Source: Anoplopoma fimbria (taxonomy: Eukaryota; Chordata; Actinopteri; Perciformes; Anoplopomatidae). Taken from it: a DNA stretch of 64,000 nt. Below the pieces are notes generated by a model. It saw nothing but the letters and a program-made list of their open reading frames with translations, did no database searches and had not been told where the DNA came from. Position 1 is the first letter of the stretch, and the number at the start of each line of letters is the position of its first letter. Of the stretch, positions 27,043 through 53,536 are shown piece after piece. A program made the translations under genes and the position numbers. The stretch lies in assembly GCF_027596085.1 (NCBI RefSeq), contig NC_072471.1, positions 6,612,028-6,676,027 of the forward strand. The letters are read 5' to 3'.

Positions 27043-28178
27043 CATCTGGCCAAAAGGACATCCAGTATGAAAATGTTAGATAAGCCTACTCCTACATAAG
27101 CTGAATGATAAGAAAAACATAAGCGATGCCGTTTCAAAGTAAGAAAAAGAGGCGAGAGGGTGTGTAGCATTATGCTTTTTCACTGAGCTGTCACGCAGCC
27201 TTTATCCATCCCCCTTTCAAGGCAAATCTCTGGTAAAAAAAAAAGAAACAAATTCATCAGAAAGAAAATAAACTTATCACGGAGAACCTATGCCACACTG
27301 TTGAGAACTCAGGAATGAAGTGACACGCGGTAACAAGCGACTTCTTGTGCGCAATTTTGGTTTTCGAAATTACAAAAGAAAAGTGTCTAGAGGAAGCTTA
27401 CAGACACTTGGCAGTATGTATGCAATCACAATAACGCAGAATATAAATACAGCCATGTTTGGCTAAGTGGAAAAACAAACATGCATATCAAAACACTTCA
27501 TGCGCAATTCAAAGCCCCCCAAGACTATACAGGTTTTTATATAAAGTTTGTTTTATCTAAAAGTATCCAAATTATGGGTGGAGAAATAGTCCTCTTCATT
27601 TTGAACTACTCTTGATTGATGCAATACATTTCAGTTTTTTTCAGCTATTGGTCCCTTCCATGCTCAACATATGAACACTATGCACTGAAATGGGACAGTG
27701 ATTATTTGCCACGGTGTCGTTTAAGGGAAAATGAACGCCCACAGAGGTTAAGACTGCGGGTCTGGGTTCGGTCTATTGATTGTAGGGGACACCGACGGAT
27801 ACAAAGTCTACAGGATAAACGTCACAGCCAATATCTCGTACCTCGGGATCCACAACACAGGGAAGTAAACAATATGCGCTGAAGTATAACCAGCTACTGT
27901 TCAGTAAGTAGCTTAGACCTGTAATGGCTTAAAAATGAGAACGGAATAGGGAGATTGCCATGAAACACCGACACACTGCACATAGACAGACAAGTGTTTC
28001 GTCTCGTTTTCTGCACGTACTGGTGTGTTTAAGAGCTGGATTGTGAGAGGCTTCAGATGGGGAGCGTGCTGGTAAAACGTGGATCCCAAAAAAAGGCCAA
28101 AGTAAGATGCTGATGTGATCTGCACCGTGGCCGTTTTAGACTCTATGATATCAACAAGTAAACACAGCGCACCTTCAC
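26331..28178. other. Spacer between convergent prrt4 and impdh1
   Basis: AT-rich tail-to-tail spacer with a poly(A) run at 27012-27040 and no supportable gene. Either 3' UTR could extend into it. Confidence 0.5.
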
Positions 28179-28250
28179 TTTATTTTTTCCCAAAGACACA
28201 TTTTTAAACACTATCACTCAGTCAGTCACACGTTTCCCTTGATTCACCAG

Positions 28251-28284
<34 letters not shown>

Positions 28285-28611
28285 CTATCAACACGCACGC
28301 TAAATTGGGATCGGCTGCATGCTCAAGGTACAGGTGTGATATTCCGAAAAACCCTGATCCGCCGCTTCTTGAGTGCAAAAAAAAAATCCCAGGTGTTCAG
28401 AGAGAGTCGGGTGTTCGGGTTTTGAAGATTCTCACTTCGCTTCTGTGCCTCGTTCCTCCCAAGAGCAGCCGGCCGGGATCAGAGAGAGAGTAACGGTGGA
28501 TACGACAGAGGAGAGGGTGTAGTGGGTGGTGCGTGTTTTAGCAGAGGATTTTTAACATTTGGTCACTGTTAGACTTGCACTGATCTGCGCTCCATCCCCC
28601 CCCGCCCCCGC
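28179..28611 (-). other. impdh1: impdh1 3' UTR and poly(A) signal
   Basis: On the minus strand the stop codon (28612-28614) is followed about 430 nt later by AATAAA (28184-28179). The UTR includes a (CA)n array at 28251-28281. A more distal end is possible. Confidence 0.45.
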
Positions 28612-43212
<14,601 letters not shown>

Positions 43213-43940
43213 CGTCCGTCCAAGGTCAGTCTCTGAATCCAGTGGCCTTTTAGCCTTGCTGTGCAGCTTGCTTGCTTTGAAACAGATCAGTCAGTGAAAT
43301 ATATCCAACAGTTGAAGGTTACATTTGTGTCAAAACTTCTTGAAACCCTGAAATCATATGAACATTCCGAACCCACGTTTGCATTAAATTGCAAATTTGC
43401 AAAACAAATGGAAACTCTCGCTTTGTTTCTAAATATTCTTATCTGGATTCCAGTGTCTGCTCTTTTTTAACTCTGCCTTCCAGACCAGATACGGAGCTGC
43501 ATAGGTGTTCCCACAGAGAGAAAACACGAGGAAAAAAAAAAGGAACCTGTGTCAGGCTCCTCCGTCTGCTGCCCCTCCACAGGATGCACCTGCTTACAAA
43601 AAGGCACCAGCCACCTCAAGGCGTGTCAATAGAGGGCGTCACCTAGGAGATTCTCCCACTGAGAGGGTGTCACCGTGGAAATTATGCCAGCAAGCAGAAC
43701 GTTGTTGTGGAGAGGCTGTTGTGTTGATGTTCTGGAAAATCTTGGAGGAGAGTTTCTGTCACGGAGGCACAGGGTAATGGAAAGGGTAAACTAGCCCTGT
43801 ACTGTACTTGTATGTAGGATAAAGCAGTCATCGCCCTGAGCCTTCCTCTGCAAGTTGAATGGAGAGAGTGCTGCTGTCCCGCTGAGTGCTCCATGAAGCT
43901 CTCTAATGTCTTGCTCCCTCTCTATGTATGGGTTAATCCT
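43213..43940 (-). promoter_or_regulatory. impdh1: Putative retinal impdh1 promoter region
   Basis: The sequence upstream of the alternative ATG contains a TAATCC (CRX/OTX core) at 43934-43939. Two more TAATCC cores lie nearby, at 43148-43153 inside the exon and 42792-42797 in the intron, all on the plus strand. The hexamer is short and about one match in this span is expected by chance, so this is weak support for photoreceptor control. Confidence 0.25.
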
Positions 43941-45274
43941 GCTTTCTAACGGTGGCACCACGTCATTTTCACAAAGAGGATTGCAGAATTAAAATGAACA
44001 GGAATAGAGACGAGCTCCGCAAAAAAGAGAGCAGCACATTTTTTTTACAGCAAAAATAGCAAGACCATCACTCCGGCGTGTTATTATTTGAGTCAGTGGG
44101 CTCCACTAAAGACAAATACTTACAGCAAACATAGCTTTTCTAGAAATATTTGGTACAGAGGAGCGTTGTTGGGTTTTTTGTATCATAAATTTAGCTCCTC
44201 ACACCAGGACCAACAGGGATGTTTAGTACTGCGACTTGTGCTTTGTGCAGGCCTCATGGAAAATGTTGGTTCCCCATCTGTTGCTGAGTAAAACTGGGGC
44301 TTAAAAAAACGAGTGTACAAAAATAAGTTCTGGTGTAACTACTCCACCCCCTCAAAAAAAGTCAGAGGCCGAGGTTAGACCTACAAGCTAACACAACATT
44401 TACTTGTACCTTTACGCTGCTGAGTGAAGCTCGAACCAAAGTGTCAGTGTCACATAAACACTCTAACTAGTTTGAAAAGGTTACACCCTATGGTCTGCTA
44501 GCATGTTTTTTTTAACATGCAGAACCACCTTTTAACAGGTCACACTGATTCTTTCTGAAATCAGAAAAGGGTATGAACTCATGCCTTTAATGTGATGTAC
44601 AGAATGTATGTGTTGACTTATCCGTTGTTCTTTTGGTTGGTGTCAATCTAAAGTTTAGCCAGTGGAAAAGGATTCCCCTCCACACATACACAGACAAACA
44701 CACAAGTGCTCCGCCGCTCCTCTCAGAGGGATCACCTCCAGGTGACCGACTGTTTGTGACAGTTGGTGAGACGTTAAGATGGAAAATCCTCTTAGCCCGT
44801 CCTCTGAGGTTCCCCACTTACAGCTTGCATTCATCGTTAACACATGCTAACGGAAACACCTCACCCACCCAGCGAAGAGAACACGTAAGGAAAGTGACTT
44901 TTAGCACCAAACATACATTGGGAATAATACATTTGTAGACCATTGCGTCTGTTTGTACCTTAAAATGATGTTATCAATGGCACTAAAGGGTCTGTGTCTC
45001 GTGCACTTAAAGACATGGGAGCACACTCTTAATTTCAGATGTGCATGTCCTTAAGTTGTGAACGGTCCCTCTTCATTCAATTACAATTATCATAACGAAT
45101 GTCATGTGCACAGTGTGGAAACTTATTGGCTGGCTGAGACAAATCAGAGTCATACGGTTTACCACAAGGGAAACCATTCCCCACAAAAGAGTACTCCTTT
45201 ACTCCTTGTGTGTCAATGATTGGTGACTGCTGATGATATAATGCATCAGATGATCCGAATTCACAGAAAAGTTG

Positions 45275-45815
45275 TAATTCATTTCATTGGTTGCCCCGTC
45301 GCTCAGAGGTCCCTGCGGCCGATCCACCCGGTCACAGCTTTTTTCTGTCCTGGCCCCTCAGTGGTGGAATGAACTCCCCACCGACGTCAGGACAGCAGAG
45401 TCGCTGCCCATCTTTAGGCGCAGGCTGAAAACTCACCTCTTCAAGAAGTACTACCCTGAGCCTTCCTCGTAGCACTTATTGCACTCGTATTAGTTGTTGC
45501 ACTTACTGTATTCGTATCAGTTCGCTGCACTTATTGAATTTGTATTTGTTTACTGCACTTATCCTATTCGTAGTAGTTTGTAGCACTTACTATATTCGGA
45601 TTAGTCTGTTGCAATTATTGTTTTCGTAGTAATCTGCCTCTGCACTATACTTTTGCTCTGGCTTATGCTTTGAGATGCTTGTTTAAGAAAGGAGATGCAC
45701 TTATGACTTCTGGTGACTAGTAGTTCTCTTGAATACCTATGTTGAATACACTTCCTGTAAGTCGCTTTGGATAAAAGCGTCTGCTAAATGACTGTAATGT
45801 AATGTAATGTAATTT
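45275..45815 (+). mobile_element. L2-clade LINE 3' end fragment
   Basis: A short remnant of the reverse-transcriptase C-terminal region (LAPQWWNELPTDVRTAESLP, FRRRLKTHLF) is followed by AT-rich sequence with repeated 'gttgcacttat..attcgta' units. The tail is diagnostic (CGCTTTGGATAAAAGCGTCT, then GCTAAATGACTGTAATG repeats). This is the usual 5'-truncated fish L2 end. It is not a gene. Confidence 0.8.
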
Positions 45816-46164
45816 CACGTCACACTACTTTGACACGGCACAGGCCTCTTTTTAAGTGATAGCCTTCACTAGAGCTGCAGCTAGGTGAATGAAATAAAAG
45901 TGTCTTCTTCTCTACTTGTCAGGAAGGCTGGCAGTGTCCTAGGATGTCCACTGGATACTGTGTAAGTGGTGGGAGACAGGAGGATGATGGCAAAATTATA
46001 CAATATTAAGTTATACAATAATTATTGTGTCTGTATATATAATATTTTTAAGTTATTGTGGATTTTTAACTTTTTAACTTATTTAATATTATTTACTGTG
46101 TGATTACTTTTTACTATGTCTCTTGTTTACACTATCCTCTCTGCTGCTGTAATCCTGCAAATGT

Positions 46165-46200
46165 CCCCACTGCGGGACTAATAAAGGATTATCTTATTTT
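46165..46200 (+). mobile_element. Rex1-like LINE 3' tail remnant
   Basis: CCCCACTGCGGGACTAATAAAG then GATTATCTTATTTT is the typical end of fish Rex1-like elements. Only the tail is seen. A similar scrap, ATAAAGGATTATCTTATTTT, is at about 41596. Confidence 0.55.
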
Positions 46201-47524
46201 AGTTTAATGGCCTCTTAAAAAGTATTTCTAAAGTGAAACTGAAATTGGGATTGATTTATATTCATGAGTTTTATCTTTCTGTGATTGCTGCAGTTATTAT
46301 CTATTAACATAAGTGTGAGCAATTGCAAGGAACACAGGTGACTAAGAGCGGGCAGAAATAGCAGTAGTAGAGTTGAGCAGTAATATTTAAATAAACCTTG
46401 ATTTTACTCATCGGAATCAGTGTACTGGTCACTGGAAGTACTATGCAGCCTGTAAAACAGTTGTATAATATATTCTTTGGGGCTGGTGAGAGAGTAAAAG
46501 GATGGCCTGGGTTACAAAAACCCCAGGGCAAAAATTTGCAGTTGGTCCACCGCCACTTACCCATATATACACATTCACCATTTGGCACAAAGCACACTAA
46601 AGACGGTACATGGCAGCTTCACTATATTCCCGAAGACCAACCAGTACTCCAGTGCGTGAAGTAGTTTGATTTATCAATGTATGTCAAATCAAAACTAGAT
46701 TTTGACTCGCTATCATTCCTCAAAACCTTTTATTTATTTTTTTTATTACAGGAAATTGGTTGTGTTGCTTCATCATTCTTTCAGCAGTTACCAATTTTAC
46801 TTGTTTACTCAGTTTCAGTTTTTATTTATTTTTTGTTGTTTTTATCTCAACTTTTCATATGACTTTATCTTAATAAGTAAAGCACTTTGTAACTGTCTTT
46901 TGAGGTTTGTTGCCGTAGTCTTACGCTAGTCTACAAAAACAGATATCCCAGCACAGAACAGTTACTCAAAAGAATAAACTTAAATGCAAAGATCAAACTT
47001 TTGTTGGCTGTTCACCAAATTATTAAAATAGCTGGTGTGGCCGTCGGTGCGGAGCAGAATGTCTCATCAAGATTTTGGCCTTTTTCACAGAAGACAAAAG
47101 TTAACGTGAAGCTAATACTGTTTATGGCTGCTCTGTTCCAAATATAAAAATATGTATAGAAATATATATACAAGATTATTCACAGAACACGTATTGACAT
47201 GTGACAATAGGAAAAGCAATGTAACTAACATTGCTGATGTGTCAGTTGCAGGGTCCTGATATTGTGCATGTTGGCTCACTGTCACACTCCCATGGCTTAC
47301 TGAGACACTTGAATGGAACAGAGACATTGTCAATATTATTAGTAACAAGTCTGCTAAGACAATGTGTAGTATGATACAACTTCACAATAGAAGACTAAAT
47401 ACAACATACACAGCATTCTATTGAAATGCAGTCATGCAAGACTCTACAAGCCTGAAACCTGAGCTCTGAACTGTCCTACACTGACACCTAGTGGATGTAA
47501 TGTTGCATCACCCAAACACCATTA

Positions 47525-48410
47525 TACATTATTATTATTATTATATTCCTTTATTGATCCCCATGGGGGAAATTCGGGTGTTGCAGCAGCTCAACTACAT
47601 AGAAACAGATAATAAATACACATATTATACAATAAAATAAAAATAGAATAAAAATTAAAAATAAGAATAAAAATAAAAATGTACAGTATATCCACATGGG
47701 GGGGGTCAATCACCCTCTCAGTCAATCAGTCCTCTGTACTCCTCCTCGTTGTCCCTGGTGATACATCCAACAATGGAGGAGTCATCGGAAAACTTTTGGA
47801 GGTGGCAGGAACCAGAGTTGAAGCGGAAGTCCGAGGTGTAGAGAGTGAAGAGGAACGGTGCCAGTACAGTTCCTTGGGGTGCGCCGGTGTTGCTGATCAC
47901 AGACTCAGAGACACAACAATCCACCCTGACGTACTGTGGCCGGCCTGTGAGGTAGTCTGTGATCCAGGAAGTGGTGTCGGGGTGCAGGTTCATCTCCAGC
48001 AGCTTCTCTCTCAGTAGGGAGGGCTGGATGGTGTTGAAAGCACTGGAGAAGTCAAAGAACATGACTCTCACAGTGCTTCCCTGCTTCTCCAGGTGAGAGA
48101 GGGCCTTGTGCGTCAGGTAGATGATGGAGTCCTCCACCCCGATGTGTGGCAGATAGGCGAACTGTAGTGGGTCCAGGAAAGCTGTAAGCTGGGTCCTCAG
48201 GTGCCGCAGAACCAGTCTCTCCAGGGTCTTCATGACGTGATGTCAGGGCCACAGGTCTGTAGACCCACTGGGACGACTCTTCTTCGGCACCGGGACAATG
48301 CAGGACGTCTTCCAGATTTGGGGCACCTTCTTCAACCTCAGGGAGAGATTGAAGAGGAGCCTGAGAGGAGCTGCCAGCTGTCCAGCACACACTTTCAGTA
48401 ACAAACTGAG
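47525..48410 (-). pseudogene. Rex1-like LINE reverse transcriptase, degenerate
   Basis: Reading on the minus strand, fragments PQIWKTSCIVPVPKK, YRPVALTS, then MKTLERLVLRHLRTQL, MFFDFSSAFNTIQPSLL, GAPQGTVLAPFLFTLYTSDF and LQKFSDDSSIVG define a non-LTR reverse transcriptase (Rex1 clade). The catalytic pair is present as F-S-D-D. The frame breaks near 48,230 (two bases missing in front of MKTLERL) and again near 48,270. The 5' part, including the endonuclease, is missing. The 3' UTR end (TTTATTGATCCCC then GGGGAAATTC) is at about 47,553-47,575. It is dead and inserted between impdh1 and hilpda. Confidence 0.85.
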
Positions 48411-49749
48411 AAAGGGATTTCTTTATGTGCATTTTAATTACTTCCCTGCATGTACTGTACTATATTTGACAACTCCGTGCTTGTTCAAAGCAAATCAGAA
48501 TATTTTCCCAGCCTTTAAGACTTAAAGTGACAACTACATTTTTTGAATTGTGTTATTTATTTGTTCATTCTTTCATATAAATTACCATTATGTGCTCATT
48601 GCTTCACTTTTAATGATCATCTGTCAACACTTTGGTGGATTCTGTGTCAAATGTCTGAAGAGTTTCCTTTGATTTATATTCTCGTGCTTTCTCTCTGTGT
48701 CATTGTTTGCCTATTTTACTGGCTCTGCTATCCTTTCAGTGAAGTAGCAGCATGAGATTGATTGTTCCTCCTTGAGAGTAAGCAATTGTTAAGTGAAAGC
48801 AGTGAAATGAAACAACGAAAGGATTTCATGCCTTGGCGCATAGTCATGTGAACTATTGGCTGCATGTCAACTTCTGGCAGGGAAAACTGCAGAGTAGACC
48901 CAGATTCTAAAAAGCTGCTTACATAACTCAGTGCATTTTTATTTTTTTAACCATGGGAAATTCATAACACTTCTTGTGTCTCTGAAAATGAACCATAGCA
49001 ACATACGGAGGAAATTATTTCGAACTTTGAAGACTTGAGTGAGTAAAACATTACACACAATGCTCAACTTTCTTAAAGTTAAGGTGAAGTCCATGTCAAG
49101 TGTTAAACTAAGAACGTGATTAGTCATATACTCTCTTATCTAATGTTTGGTGTTGATTTAAGGGCTAGACCTACTTCTGTGATTCATCTCCCCAGTGAAC
49201 TGTGCCAATAACCATCTGCGTTCGAGTTTCCTTAAAAGTAGTTCCAAGCCTCAGGGGAAGTTAAACCATGATAGAACAGCACTGCTATTTTGCTCTGATA
49301 ATACTTCTGAATGGGGAAATTTCCAGAGTAAAAGTCTGGAATCTCCACTCTGTCATGTGGACAAATTTGTTACATCTAGATTTTTTTTTGGTTTTGGTAA
49401 AAGACAACAAGTCTTCTAACTATTTTTTACAGTGTGGATCCAGGTGTAGGAACAGGTCTGAGCGAGTCCATTAAGGTATGTGTATTGTAGAAGTGACATT
49501 TGAATACACTAATTCAGTAAATGCTCACTTACTTTGTGGCTTTGAGTCACTGAGAACACACGTCAAATGTATTGCGCAACATCATTTTTTTTCTTTTGTC
49601 TGTAAGCGTTAACCTAACCTATGACAAGATCAAAAATGAGGAAGTAAAAAAACATATTTCAATCTAGCTCTAAACACGTTCTATTAGTGTAAGATATAAG
49701 ATATGGTATCTCTATCACGATATACAATGCCTCAAGTCTCTAAAACAAA

Positions 49750-50640
49750 GTCTGTCCAACCAGAATGAAATATCCCAACAACTTTTGGATTGATTGCCAT
49801 ACACATTCATTGTAACCAGAGGGTGAATCCTTCTGACATTGGTGATCCCCTGACATTTCCTCTATAGTGTCAGCATGAGGTTGACATTTGTGGTTTTATG
49901 TGAAATGCCTCAATAACTATTGGACAGATTTCTATATGGTTCAGACATTCATGTTTGCCTCAGGATGAATTAATAACTAAAAAGTATCAAAATGAATGCA
50001 GCAGAACCAGAGATATCATTTTTATTCTGGTCAACACATGGCACCTACATTGCCCACAATGCAACTCCATGGCAATACATTTATATAAGAGATTTGGGTG
50101 TTAAGCTAGTAGAGGCTAATGCAGTCACAAGTCTCTAGCCTGTGGCAGAGATGAACAGTGGACAACAGAGCACTGGTAGACTCACTTCTTTCTAACTCCC
50201 ACAGGCCCAAGTGATAGCCTTTTTTTCAAGCTTGTAGCCTTCAGATACAACTAACGCTGCCAAAACCACAGCTCCTGTGACATCACTTGTGCAGCTCTCT
50301 CTAAAGCCATCAATACTTTATACTCCCCCATACTTGTTAACAGACTTTGATGTGTAGAATTGGTGGAATTCCCCTGTAATTTTCCATCCAGTATCAGTCG
50401 TACGTGTTCATTTGACCAAAAAGCTAATGACTACTGGTACTGATACTTGGTGTTTTATCACTTATTAGCAAATGTTACCTTGTTAAACAGGCCAGGCTAA
50501 GATGGTGAACATAGCAAACATTATCCTGCTTGCTAAACATCAACATGTTTGCATTATCATTATGAGCATGTAAGCATGCTGACTTTAGCTTTAGTTTAAA
50601 GCACTGCTGTAGGCCCAGAGCCTCACAGAGCTCTGGGCTG
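49750..50640 (+). repeat. Diverged fish interspersed repeat, long copy
   Basis: Recurring phrases include TATCCCAACAACTTTTGGAT, TCAGACATTCATGTTTGCCT, AAGATGGTGAACATAGCAAA, then CTTGCTAAACATCAACATG and TTTAAAGCACTGCTGTAGGC. They mark a common percomorph repeat that I recognise by its phrases; I cannot assign its class. It is diverged and interrupted near 50,040-50,340. Confidence 0.55.
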
Positions 50641-50745
50641 TTAATATTCTATAATACAAATATAGCTACCAGAGTGTGTGCTTTTTAGGTTAGACCCAAT
50701 ATAATTATAATTTACTTATTTTACAACAAATAAAAAATATATATA

Positions 50746-50798
50746 CAGTACCAGTCAAAAGTTTGGACACACCTTCTCATTCAATGTTTTTTCTTTAT
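50746..50798 (+). mobile_element. Tc1-like element end fragment
   Basis: CAGTACCAGTCAAAAGTTTG and the next ~30 bases match the terminal repeat of the copy at 40316. It is truncated directly at the inverted-repeat arm that follows. Confidence 0.7.
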
Positions 50799-51010
50799 TA
50801 AGTGGAAGAAAAAGTAAAACTGAAAAATAACAATGGCAAAAGATGCAAAGTAGCATTACATAAATGTAAAAGTACTCAATTACAATTAAAAGCTCTGCGT
50901 TCAAAATGCTACTTAAGTATAAGAGTGTATCATCAACAGAATGTACTGTGATATATATTCAAATATTGGGTTATTTTATACAAACACCATTGGAAAGTTT
51001 ATTATATGAC
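50799..51010 (+). repeat. Right arm of inverted repeat pair
   Basis: Reverse complement of 40720-40981 minus about 55 bases. It is followed by GACAACAATGCATAGTATTT, which also flanks the left copy. Confidence 0.75.
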
Positions 51011-51053
51011 AACAATGCATAGTATTTTAGAAACAGAGTCTATATATTATATA

Positions 51054-51522
51054 CAGTACCAGTCAAAAGTTTGGACACACCTTCTCATTCAATGGTTTTT
51101 CTTTATTTTTATTTTTTTCTACATTGTAGATTAGTATTGAAGACATCCAAACTATGAAGGAACACATATGGAATTATGTGGTAAACAAACAAATGCTCAA
51201 CAAACCAGAATATGTTTTATATTTTAGATTACATTACATTACATTACATTACATTACATTACAGTCATTTAGCAGACTCTTTTATCCAAAGCGACTTACA
51301 GGAAGTGTATTCAACATAGGTATTCAAGAGAACTACTAGTCACCAGAAGTCATAAGTGCATCTCCTTTCTTAAACAAGCATCTAAAAGCATAAACCAGAG
51401 CAAAAGTATAGTGCAGAGGCAAATTACTACGAAAACAATAATTGCAACAAACTAATACGAATACAATAAGTGCTACAAACTAGTTGAATGAGAAGGTGTG
51501 TCCAAACTTTTGACTGATACTG
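51054..51522 (+). mobile_element. Tc1-like element split by an L2 tail
   Basis: The left part 51054-51232 matches the full copy at 40316 up to TTTATATTTTAGATT. The right end 51481-51522 resumes at AGTTGAATGAGAAGG and closes at GATACTG|TA. The block between is an L2 3' tail in reverse orientation. About nine bases present in the intact copy (CTTCAAAGT) are missing at the junction. Confidence 0.85.
51233..51480 (-). mobile_element. L2-clade LINE tail nested in the Tc1-like element
   Basis: Starts with (TTACA)n, then CAGTCATTTAGCAGACTC and CCAAAGCGACTTACAGGAAG. It is the reverse complement of the tail of the L2 copy at about 45,520-45,815, to which it is closely similar. Confidence 0.85.
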
Positions 51523-51829
51523 TATATCATTTCTGGCAGTGTGCAAAATAACAAAAAAAAAATCTACCGGAAATATAATTGAAAAAAAAATAAAAAAAAT
51601 ATACATGTAGGCTAATAACTTTTTTTTTTTTTTTTTAAATGGAAAAAAACAAAAATGGGCACACACTAACTAACAAGAGAAAGTGAAACAATGTGACCTT
51701 TTGTATCCATACAAGTATTAAATTGGCACAACAATTCAGTGGAAACTGCCCCTCCAGTCATCCACTGTAAAGGTTAAGGGATGATGTCACTGTGACGCAT
51801 GATAAGTGAAGACTGCCTGATATGCAGTG

Positions 51830-52026
51830 AAGACGGGAGGCAGACAGCAGCTTCAGCGGCATGAAGAGCTTCTCGGCGTGTTAAGAAGAAGAAGAAGAAG
51901 TTTTCTCTTTTGATCAACAGATATCAGTGGGGTTTTTTCTTGTTTGTTGCTAGAAAGCAGCCTCCTTCAGCAAACACACCAAACGAGAGGGAAAGAAAGA
52001 GACACCGCAGATCAGCCGAGCCTCTG
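51830..52026 (+). other. hilpda: hilpda non-coding first exon (5' UTR)
   Basis: A GAAGAA-containing, purine-rich leader ends at a strong donor (CTCTG|GTAAGT at 52027). This matches the human HILPDA layout of a non-coding exon followed by one coding exon. The upstream edge is estimated. A GCGTG (hypoxia-response core, RCGTG) is at 51876-51880. Confidence 0.5.
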
Positions 52027-52539
52027 GTAAGTTATTTCACCCACGAATTATAGTTTGTTTTCCACTGAGCACGGATTAAAGACGCGTTTAAGCGCATCCC
52101 TCTGCTCTGTGCTGTCTTATTCTCTCCAGAGCCATGTGCTTTTGTTGGGATGCTACCTTCAAGGACCTTTCCGAAGCGTCTGCATTTCAGTTTCATTAGA
52201 TATAGATTTAGTAAAGCACACTGCCGAACAAAACTACAGTACTTCTTACAACAACCGTGGTGTTTAGTGGCTTTTATTTTGAAAAAAGGAAAGGAAGCCT
52301 GTAGAGTCGTGTTTTAAAGCACATTGAAAATGGAAGATAAATAAGAATAATATGCATCACTACAAATGTTTAATATTTAGCTCAGCTATTCCGGCAAAAA
52401 GGTTGTTTTTGTGTTGCTTATCATCCTACATTTTACATTTCCAACAGCCTCAAAGTGCACCAATACCCTGGTTCTTCCTGTTTGGTGTTGTCTGAGGACC
52501 AGTAGTTCTCCATACTCAAGTCATTGTATTTAAATCATA

Positions 52540-52772
52540 CAGTAGCAGTTAAAAGTGTGGACACACCTTCTCATTCAAATACTTTGAGGAATCTAAAATA
52601 TAAAACATATTCTGGTTTGTTGAGCATTTGTTTGTTTACCACATAATTCCATATGTGTTCCTTCATAGTTTGGATGTCTTCAACATTAATCTACAGTGTA
52701 GAAAAAAATAAAAATAAAAATAAAGAAAAACCATTGAATGAGAAGGTGTGTCCAAACTTTTGACTGGTACTG
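52540..52772 (-). mobile_element. Tc1-like non-autonomous element in hilpda intron
   Basis: A 233-bp copy in the opposite orientation to that at 40316, with TA on both sides (52538-52539, 52773-52774) and inverted ends CAGTAGCAGTTAAAAG / CAGTACCAGTCAAAAG. No coding content. Confidence 0.85.
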
Positions 52773-52980
52773 TATGTACTGCAATAATTAATTAAACATG
52801 CATACTGTCGAAATTGTCCAAAAATAATTGCCAATGTGTATTAATGCATGCATGACTGTTTTTAAAAATTTGAATATCTATATATCTGGAACTACATCTC
52901 CCAAAATCCCCTTAAATCAGTAATTACAAATGTACCCTAACTAATCTTAAAACTGATCAATCTTTTTTTTTCCTTTGCAG

Positions 52981-53536
52981 CCTTCACCACGGGAACCATG
53001 GTGGCAGCAGTCCTCAAGATGTACTTTATTGGAACGGCGCTGAGCGTCCTCGCAGTCATTTATGGAATAGTGGACTCCTTTGGTGGTCTGATGTACGCCC
53101 AGGACCATCACTACATTATGGACTTGGACCAACAGACACAGCGGCAGCTCTCCTCGAGCAACCAACAGAGAGGATCCCCTGTGACTAAAAACATTGGCTC
53201 ATGAAGGGAAACATCTTGGTCAGGATGTTTATCTTTAAATGGCAGCTGGATGGACATGCTGGATACTGTGCCAATGGATGAACAGACAGGACTTCAATCT
53301 AATGTCTGACTTGTGAAGGCATTAGACAGATTGTTGATTTGGAAGCACAGTCCCACAGCGAGCCTTTGTGTTTGCTGTACATGATATCATGTGCTATCAA
53401 ACAGAGTTGCAGTCTGTGTTAAAGCAACTAAAAACTTGATAAGAAATGTAACAGCACTACTGAATAATTTGCACTTAAAACAAGAATTTTTTCTTGTGTT
53501 TGTTTATTTTGAGGTTGGTTTTTTTTCCCGAATAAA
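52981..53536 (+). CDS. hilpda: hilpda, hypoxia-inducible lipid droplet-associated protein
   Basis: The exon opens after a polypyrimidine acceptor (CCTTTGCAG, 52972-52980). The CDS is 52998-53204 (68 codons) and AATAAA is at 53531-53536. The N-terminal hydrophobic helix VLKMYFIGTALSVLAVIYG followed by IVDSFGGLMYA aligns with human HILPDA (VLNLYLLGVVLTLLSIFVR, VMESLEGLLE). The tail is polar, like the human 63-residue protein. HILPDA sits on lipid droplets and inhibits the lipase ATGL (PNPLA2). In human it also lies directly next to IMPDH1, which makes the call firm despite weak tail conservation. The ATG context (ACCATGG) is optimal. Confidence 0.88.

Noticed and set aside
47679..48017. Plus-strand 112-codon frame at the Rex1 remnant
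   Set aside because: Antisense shadow; the minus strand carries the reverse-transcriptase motifs.
51772..51786. AGGTTAAGGGATGA as a PPAR direct-repeat site upstream of hilpda
   Set aside because: The first half fits, but the second half-site matches only about half of the consensus.
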